Shown: one piece after another, positions 56,500-64,000 of the stretch | Numbering within the stretch: position 1 is the first letter of the stretch | Layout: each line of letters starts with the position of its first letter | Assembly: GCA_963556145.1 (NCBI GenBank) | Contig: OY744470.1 | Location: 4,092,001-4,156,000, forward strand | Reading direction: 5' to 3' | DNA length: 64,000 nucleotides | Source: Hygrocybe punicea | Lineage: Eukaryota; Basidiomycota; Agaricomycetes; Agaricales; Hygrophoraceae | Notes under the pieces: model-generated | The model's database searches: none | Told to the model about the DNA's origin: nothing | What the model saw: only the letters and a program-made list of their open reading frames with translations | Translations under genes and position numbers: made by a program

Positions 56500-58696
56500 A
56501 TGACGCGTCTACGCTCCACCAAGAAACACCCGGACCTCATGTACAATGAGCGCATTCAAGCTGCTGCAAATGGCATAGCAAGAGGTATATATGCTACAAT
56601 AGCAGAGGCAGCCAGAAAGAATAAGGTAAGTTCCCCAATTACTGAAACCGATCATACTTTACCGTTCATGCAGGTTATCTGTCAAACACTCAGTGATCGC
56701 ATCAATGGCAAACACAAAACACGATCTGATGCAAATGTCACCAATCAGTTGCTGAATGCTTCAGAAGAGAAAGTATTGCTTGACTGGTGTGACCATCTTT
56801 CTTCCTCTGCAACTCCTTTAGGCCCAGCATCCCTGTGCACTCGAGCATTTGCTGTAACTGGTAAACACCCTGGAAAGAACTGGCATGTCCGCTATGCCAA
56901 ACGCAACCCCACTCTCAAGCTCTCAAAGCCCAGTGGCTTAGACCCGAAATGTGTACAGAATTTTAATTAGACAACTGTTAAGGACTACTTCGACAAACGG
57001 CAATAATTAGATATAGAATCCCACCTGAACAAAATTGGAACATGGATGAGAAGGGGATTCAGTTAGGTGGAGGACAAAAAAACGGAGGACAAAAATTTTA
57101 CTCACTCCAAAATCAGAAAGCCCGATATCGCATCCGTGACAAGAACCTAGAGTTGGTTACAGTGGTGGAATATGTGTCAGCTAGTGGGCAGTCCATGCCG
57201 CCATCTTTCATTCTTCAAGATGATCCAATGCCTGACTGGACTGATCTCCCCGGTGTTGGAAGGTACAGTGACAGTCCAGATTTCTCATCTACATAACACT
57301 TATGAATATTCTGCAGTGTTGCGACTTCAGAGAGTGGTTGGACTGATCGTGAACTAACAGAGAAGTGGTTCAAGAATGTCTTTATTCCTAATGCAGTGAA
57401 GGTCGATAAAGACAAACCGATTGTATTAACATTGGATGGGCATGATTCTCATGAGACGCCAGCAATGTAGCAGCTTGCGTATGACCACCAGATCATCATC
57501 CTCTGCCTGCCCTCAAAGACGACTCACAAGCTTCAACCTCTCGACGTCGCTGTATTCAACTTAGTGGAACGAGAATGGTCCAAGCATTGTGCCAGATGCC
57601 TTTCTGAAGGCATAAAGATGACTCGGTACAATGTTGTACACGAATATTTCAAAGTTCGAATGGTGATGACACCAGAAATCATCTGCACTGCATTTCGCAA
57701 AACGGGTATTCACCCTCACAATCCGGATATCTTCACGGGTGAAGATTACGCCCTGAGTATGGCTTCCTCAACTACCATCCATGTTCCCCATTCATACCCA
57801 CATGAAATTCCCAGCTCACCACTTGCCATGAGCTCTGATTTGAGTGATGAGGATTATGAGGATGGTGGGAACGAGGAGGAGGAGGAGGAGGAGGAGGAGG
57901 ATAGCGGGAGTGATGATGAAGATAACGGCAGTGATTTTAGTGTTGACGAGGCGATGGACTTGGAGCACACCCCCGATGAAGATACTCACTCAATGGCTGC
58001 AGTGAGTGCTGCAGGCAATTCTGGCATGCCTGATGGCTTACCTCTTGCACACATCAAGAGTATCTCTCACTCTGGCACCAGCACACCCATAACCCGCTCA
58101 TCTTCTGTCCGGTCCATCAACACCATTCTCTCAGGATGTGAATCTCAAATTATATCATTGACACAAGATCAAAGGCGAACACATCCTGAAACCATATCAG
58201 AAATACGCCTACTTTGACTTCAGGTCCTCGCGCTTTCAAACAAACTCGGTAACACTCGTTCACAACTAGATGCTGCCAATGCCCATTGCACAATAGCACA
58301 GCGCAAGGCAACAGATCTCCGGGTCCAACTCGAAAATCAAAAACGCAAGCAAACATGCAAATCAACCAAGGTCAAGTTTCGATTCATGACACATCCAGAG
58401 CTAAAGGAGCTCTTTGAAGCTGAGAAAGCTGAACGTGCAGGGAAGAAGAGTGCCAAGGCTGAGAAACAGGCCCAGAAACATGCTGAGCAAGCCAAGTGCA
58501 CGGCACAAATCAATGAAGACAAGGTCTCGAAGACTTTCAACAAGCCTCTCAGATCTTACAAGCTCAAGATTGACTTCTTAACCATTGCCAGCGCCCTTGG
58601 ACTGTCCACTGAGGGTACGGTTCCTGAGCTTAGTGCTCGCATCAGTAAATACACAAGACCTTTTTTCGCACCTTTAAACACTTGGTCAAGAGGATA
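56500..58696 (+). pseudogene. Pogo-like (DDE_1) transposase, broken
   Basis: Exon 1 (56500-56625) and the next exon (from 56674) encode a psq-type HTH (IAEAARKNKVICQTLSDRI), followed by a CENP-B-like second HTH (ASEEKVLLDWCDHL). The DDE core has NMDEKGIQ at about 57040, VLTLDGHDSHE at about 57430 and a HPHNPDIF region. An intron near 57266-57315 fits GTACAG...CTGCAG. Stops at 56968, 57004 and 57468 and a frame change near 57035 disable it. The C terminus has a long Glu/Asp run (about 57870-57960) and a Lys/Glu coiled coil. Terminal inverted repeats were not found. Confidence 0.75.
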
Positions 58697-59359
58697 AAGT
58701 TCGAAAAGGGGTCAAGAGATTCACCTTTTAAAAGCCAGGTGGGTTTTCTTGGAAAAGGTGGCTGGACTTGGAAAAGGTGATTTCACTTGTAGAAGCTGCA
58801 AAAAAGTGCATGAAAGGGCTTCAAGTAGATTAGTGTCGTTTACCTTTTAGCAGTTTAGAACTTCGGCAAAAAGAGCAAAAAGGTCAAAAAGCATTCAAAG
58901 CCATTCAAAAAGCAGTTGCTTTTTATTAGTTGTTCAGCTTGTTGATACTTTGGAAGGCTGGCAAGTAGCACGAAAAGTTAAAATAAAGTGGCAAAAAAGT
59001 GACGCTTTCAGCATCACTTTTGCCACGATTTTCATTTCACTATCTACGGTCCATGGTATAATAAGAAAGGCCGCGATGAGTGGCCAGAAGGTGAGAAGAA
59101 AAGGGATAGAAGAGGCGGGAGGGGAAGTAGGAGCATGGGAGAAATGGATGCGGGGGAGGGGGACAGGTAATAAGACAACACGAGAAACAGCATAGTAAGT
59201 CCAAACGCAAGGAGCAAGCAGCGAGAAGCAAACGAGAATGGTGAAACGGGAGTGGTGGGGCAACTGGGTTTGCGTTGCTTCGCCGGGGGATGTGGTTTGC
59301 CTGGCAAGGGAGGGGATTGGTAAAAAAGTATTAGAGAAACAGGAATTACTTACCAATTA
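58697..59359. other. Intergenic region
   Basis: AAAAGGT-type words are frequent at 58700-58910. No gene; the open frames at 58950-59350 lack coding character. Confidence 0.4.
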
Positions 59360-61592
59360 TTAATTGGCCCCGGCGCCGTCATCGTCCACCTGAATAAGGT
59401 CCTCGTCGCCATCCTTGATTTCGAAGTCTGAGGAGTCATCCACGGTAGAAAGAGAATTGCCGCTGTCCAATTTCTTATACTTAGCTTCCGCTGATGCGCT
59501 GTCGAGGATCTTCTTCCATTGTACATCGGTAAGCTTTCCCGCTAACTTCATAAGAGACGAGGTCCTTTTAACGAGTACTTCCTTCCCATCCCGCCTCTCA
59601 ATTCGGTCGCCCCAATTGGACTTCGAGAAGTAGCCGGGTGGGCCATGGATTGCCTTCTTCGAGCCACTCACCCAGCAGAGAAGAGCATGTTTAGCCTGTA
59701 TATATGTATAGTCAGCCAAGGAAGTTCAGGTGTCGGAGGGACTCACAGCTTGGAGAGAGTAGACGAGGGTGCCGACAGGTTTCGTCTTCAATCGACAACC
59801 AAGGGGAATGCTGGAAATGGAAGAGATATGAGTTGCGAGGATAGTTGATACAATTTCGGATTGGAATATTCCCTAGAAACCAATGAATACCAATTTGTTT
59901 ATATTGAAATATGAGACGTACCATGGGTTTTCCCCCCTCCTCGCAAAACTTATAATAAAAGGAGGACGATTTATCACTCTCACCCAGCAGCCATTGAACA
60001 TGTAATACACGTTCCTCGGGAGTAAAGTCGGCCTCAGCAAAATACTTGTCCACGCAAATCATTGCCACCGTTGCGAATTTATTCCGCCATTCAGATAGGC
60101 GATCCTCAGACTGAATTGTTAGTAGTAATATGAAATTAAATTTACAAGAACTTACAAGTTTGGAAACGGCACCAATAAAATCGTCGTCAAGCTGATATGA
60201 AAAGGCAAGGGACCACAGATTTCGGATGTCCATCTCGTCAGGTTGCTCCCACGATGCCAAAGTCCTGGTATATTCTTGTAGTAGTGGAATGAAACGAGTA
60301 CGGAAAGCCTCACGATCATCGGCAGGTAAGTCATTCATGGTGATATTTTCCTTCTTGACTTGGCCTGACACAACGCGGCTCTTCGTCTTTGCAGAATCAG
60401 GCTCGGCCTTTATGCTGATTTTGGCAAGTGAGCGTACCTATTTCAAGGGGTATCAGTAGAATGAATACTCGAAAAAAAATAACGTACTGGCACTTCCACC
60501 TTGGCAACCGTGCCTCCCCCATAATAGTGGACAGGAGTGGCGTCTCGGGAATGGCGGCTCGCTCAACGTTGTCGTTGTCATCCTCGGAATCAGTAAAACC
60601 TATCTGAACAAGTTCAACAGATTGCTTGGACTTGGACTTGGATGCTAGCGTTGAGGTAAGTTTTTTCTTGTTCTGGACCCAGTCCACGTGAAGTCCACCA
60701 GTGTTGGTCTTATTAGTTTTCTTAGGAGCCGGCCTGCGCACACAGAGACGTTTATGTGAGCGATAGTCGGAATGGGGCATGGTGACGAAGTACATACCTT
60801 GCCACATCAAAGTCCTCGGGTTCATTCGGTTTCCTCTTTAGGGACTTCGGTTCCGCGCTATCTGATTCATCAATAAGGTTGATCGCCTTCTGGAGGGTGT
60901 GTTTGTCCTTTTTCTTCTTACTGTTCTCCATCGTTGCTGCACTGGTGAGTTCACCGTCATCCATGTCCATGTCCACATCGTTAATGGGTGCCTTTGTAGC
61001 ATCGTTGCCAAGGTCCTGCTTCATGTAAGTCAGTTTCTTCAGCGCTCCATTTCAACACAGCACTTACTAGTGGGGCATTGTCCATTACTAACCAATGCCA
61101 GTCACCGTCTGTGATAGGTAAGAACTCGAGCAGATTCATTAGCAATAGACTTACCATCAATCCTGTAGGCATCCAACTTTTCCTCCGCCATCTTGATTGC
61201 GCGGGCTTCTTTTGCAGTGACTTTCTTGGGGGGATTTTTGACAACGCTCAAGGGAACAGGGACTCTTGCGTCGACTGGAAACTCCGTGGTCTGGGCCTGG
61301 ACTTTGTGTAGGATCGCGGGGCCTTCTTTGCCGTTCCAATCGGGGGGTGGTCTGCTGTCTTTCTGGCCAACTCGTCTTGCTCTGCCATCTTGTTTTCTTT
61401 GCTTGCTACAGCCAACATAGCAGAGGTGCGTGCTGTTTCCTTTTGAGCACTTTCTTCTGCCTTTTTTGCCTTTTCTTCTTGGACCTGTGCTAACGTTCGC
61501 CTCGGTTTCGTCTGATCAGGTATTCCAGGATTGGAAGCACGATCCTTTCGAAGTGTCATTGGAACTGTAACCAATTTTGTGCATTTAGCCAT
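59360..61592 (-). CDS. Charged Agaricomycete-specific protein, multi-exon, function unknown
   Basis: The start MAKCTKLVTVPMTLRKDRAS at 61592 and the long Lys/Glu-rich N terminus (AQVQEEKAKKAEESAQKE) match a repeated Agaricomycete family. Downstream exons give an acidic/basic linker (61024-60500), then a conserved domain near 60370-59900: FRTRFIPLLQEYTRTL, WRNKFATVAMICVDKYF, ERVLHVQWLLGE and SSFYYKFCEEGGKPM. Next comes YIQAKHALLCWVSGSK, and the frame ends in an acidic tail at 59360. Several GT-AG introns are needed (near 60170-60110, 59920-59870, 59755-59700) and I could not fix every junction. No catalytic motif is seen. Such genes often lie among transposons, so it may be mobile cargo. Confidence 0.5.
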
Positions 61593-62095
61593 TGGTGCGG
61601 AATGGTGGTGATGTGGTTTAACAACACGGGACGCAAATAAAACGTATGTTTTTTAAATCCTCATCGCACTCCCAATTCTCATTTGTTACAAGTCCGCCAC
61701 TAGCTCATTAACAGCACTTTCCGACTCCATTTCCAACCTCCTCATCGCTGCCCGCTATCGGTGCTACTTGTGCTCGCTGTCTGTGCCTTATCTATGCCCA
61801 TTGACTTGGATCCGGACTCCTCCTATCTGCTGGCCGCCTGGGATTGTGTAGCGTTCGTCTTTGCCATTTTTCTGTGCCTATTGCTCTCAGCTAACCATTG
61901 TCTGCTACTCAAAGGCTTTGAGTGTGCTGCTCTCTGTGTGGCCCACAAATCACATACCTTGTGCACGAAGTTCCTTTTCTGAAATCAACGATTTCCCTTC
62001 CTCCCACTTTTCAAGTAGTGCATATTTGTACTTCAACTCATTTACGTTCATCGAATAATCCTTGTCGTGAAGCAATTTTTTGATTTCCCACTTCA
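61593..62095. other. Divergent spacer
   Basis: Promoter region between the charged gene (minus) and the Plavaka transposase (plus). A 73-residue hydrophobic frame at 61761-61982 is probably chance. Confidence 0.4.
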
Positions 62096-64000
62096 ATGAT
62101 GTTGCCTCGTAAAACCTTCCAGCCGGCTATCTTTGTGTGCCCGATCGAGACATGTCGGAAGGCGTGCAAGACGACTGGTGGACTTACACAGCATATGGAC
62201 GCCGTGCACCCCAGATACCATGCTCGTCATCAACGTCTTAATAAGCCTATACCACCCGCCAGTGGGCTATCACCGTTGAGAAGTTCAAGCCAATCCCCAA
62301 CACCTGGACCTTCACAGTTGCAAGACGTCGAAATGTCAGACCATCCAGAATCTAGTAATTCCCCCAGCCCAACTTCTGCAACATCTACTGGTAGTGCTTC
62401 GAGATCATCACAGGCACTGCCGGATGCTGCCAGTGAGCCTGAGAATATGCATCCCATCCTCAATGGTACTCCTTGTGATGTGAATGGGTTTGATTGCCCA
62501 CCTGGTGCTCCCCCTCCCCCTCCTGAGGAACGAGCTTTCGATGATTATTCTCCATACAACTCCCGGGCAGAATTTGAGTTTGCAAACTTTATTTTTGCAG
62601 AAGAACAAATGTCTGGCGGTAATATCGATAAACTTCTCAACAACCTTGCTGCCCTTGACCCCGAACAGCCACCTCCGTTTGCAAATCATCGAGAGATGTA
62701 TTCTGTCATCGATTCGACTGCTGTCGGTGATATTCCCTGGCAGACTTTCTCAGTGGAGTATAACGGAGTTCTCCCAGAGGGTGGTGAAGCGCCACCTTGG
62801 ATGACAGCAAAATATGACGTATGGTTTCGGGATCCACTTCTCACAATGGAGCAGCAGATTGGAAATCCAGATTTTGCTGATGAGTTTGACTATTCCCCGA
62901 AGCAAGTTTTTGACAAGAATAAAATGCGCCAATATACGGATCTTATGTCAGGTAATTGGGCATGGGCACAAGCAGTAAGTGAACTTATTTTTATGGTTGC
63001 TTCTTGACTGACATAAAATATAGGACAGGATTGCTGAAGATGAAGAGACCCATGGAGCGATGTTTGTGCCAGTAGTTCTAGGAAGTGACAAGACCACTGT
63101 CTCAGTTGCCACTGGCCATACTGAGTATCATCCTCTATATGCCTCGGTTGGAAATGTTCACAATGGTGTTCAACGAGCTCATTGAAATGCTCTTTCGCTT
63201 ATTGGCTTTTTAGCTTTTCCAAAAAGTATGCTGCCTTTATTGTCTTTGTGTTTAATTGTTTTAAAAAAATATTTAGCCACAAAGGAATATGCTGAGGATG
63301 CTGACTTTTGGAGGTTTCGTCGCCAGCTTTATCATTCATCTCTTCACCAAATCCTTTTACCCTTGCACCCCCACATGACAGTTCCTCAAGTTACATGGTG
63401 TGCTGATGGGCATTTCCATCGTGCTATCTATGGATTAGGCCCGTATATTGCAGACTACCAAGAACAGGTAATACTTGCTGGTATTGTACAAGGATGGTGT
63501 CCACGGTATGTAAAGGGCCAAATATTTTGAGGTCTCTTCACTGATTGTGTTATAGCTGCACATCTTTACGTGAAGATCTTGATGAACCAGCAGGCCGTCG
63601 CTCACATGAGCACACCGACCTCTTACTTCAAGCTGGGAGTATGCATGAGCTGTGGGACAACTATGGAATTGTTGGAGATATCATTGTAAGCATTATGCGT
63701 TAACCTGATATTCATCATGGTAAACTTGAATATAAAATTGTAGCCATTTACAACTGGATTTCCTCGAGCAGATATACATGAGCTTTTATCACCAGATATC
63801 CTCCATCAAGTCATCAAATGGTGTTTCAAGGATCACCTGGTTGATTGGGTTGTAGAATACATCCAGCTGGCTCATCCACCACAAGAAGCAAAAAGAATAC
63901 TTGCAGATATTGACAGGAGGTGAGTAATTGGTAATAAAATATAAATAATACTGATAAAATTCTAGAGTGGCAGCTGCACCATCATTTCCTGGTTTACGTC
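62096..64000 (+). pseudogene. Plavaka-type transposase, 5' part, runs off the right edge
   Basis: A C2H2-like finger (CPIETCRKACKTTGGL, HMDAVHP) opens the protein. A disordered Ser/Pro region and the conserved Plavaka block follow: PPWMTAKYDVWFRDPLL, TDLMSGNWAWAQA, FVPVVLGSDKTTVSVATG, EYHPLYASVGNVHN, then CADGHFHRAIYGLGPYIADY with an Asp of the DDE core. Introns fit after AWAQA (about 62976-63025), after FPK, and near 63505-63556, 63686-63742 and 63920-63965. A TGA in GVQRAH-stop-NALSLIGF (about 63183) replaces a position that is usually Arg, so this copy is probably dead. The superfamily is CACTA/EnSpm-like. Confidence 0.75.

Noticed and set aside
61761..61982. Small hydrophobic protein gene
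   Set aside because: Lies in the divergent promoter gap, no recognisable signal peptide logic or homolog known to me.

Overview
The window is nuclear DNA from a transposon-rich basidiomycete, most likely an Agaricomycete. Genes are split by short (about 45-70 base) GT-AG introns. The mobile elements are those typical of mushroom-forming fungi: Plavaka, KDZ, pogo-like, Ty3/gypsy chromoviruses, copia and an rve-type integrase module. Several conserved proteins match families I recognise from Agaricomycetes. All family assignments come from reading the translations; no database search was possible.

Layout. 1-5.8 kb: an apparent multi-gene mobile module (HECT-like gene, intact DDE integrase, small SAP-like protein, unknown protein). 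6.0-9.0 kb: a frameshifted 5' fragment of a giant DUF6606-type gene, followed by a degenerate tandem repeat. 9.9-20.2 kb: a normal euchromatic block with an Asteroid/XPG-type nuclease, a small conserved protein, a short HMG-CoA reductase without sterol-sensing domain, a Pos5-like mitochondrial NADH kinase and a coiled-coil protein. 20.8-27.7 kb: a copia relic, a hairpin MITE, a 145-bp tandem repeat and AT-rich debris.

27.8-33.7 kb: a young LTR retrotransposon (chromovirus, genes on the minus strand) with 556-bp LTRs differing at about 2 sites and TSD ATTAC. It has lost its reverse transcriptase but carries, in antisense between integrase and LTR, a spliced gene with its own TATA box that encodes a coiled-coil and Zn2Cys6-type protein. 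34.6-37.1 kb: two satellite families (about 83 bp and about 179 bp, the latter with a three-unit higher-order repeat). 37.2-41.9 kb: a second hairpin MITE and a decayed KDZ transposase.

41.9-50.0 kb: a second, older chromovirus (565-bp LTRs, TSD TTGAG), pseudogenised, whose polyprotein continues past the chromodomain into an ASCH-like (GxKxxExR) domain. A palindromic TA-MITE sits exactly in its Gag zinc knuckle. Both chromoviruses have a primer-binding site complementary to their own predicted mRNA 5' end (Tf1/sushi-type self-priming). 50.0-54.3 kb: very AT-rich sequence with another palindromic MITE and transition-riddled LTR relics of both retroelement families. 54.6-64 kb: a decayed high-copy gene, a broken pogo-like transposase, a charged Agaricomycete-specific gene and the 5' part of a broken Plavaka transposase running off the right edge.

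The most interesting candidates are the antisense zinc-cluster gene in the RT-less chromovirus, the chromodomain-ASCH fusion, the self-priming signals, the palindromic MITE family and the HECT/integrase module.
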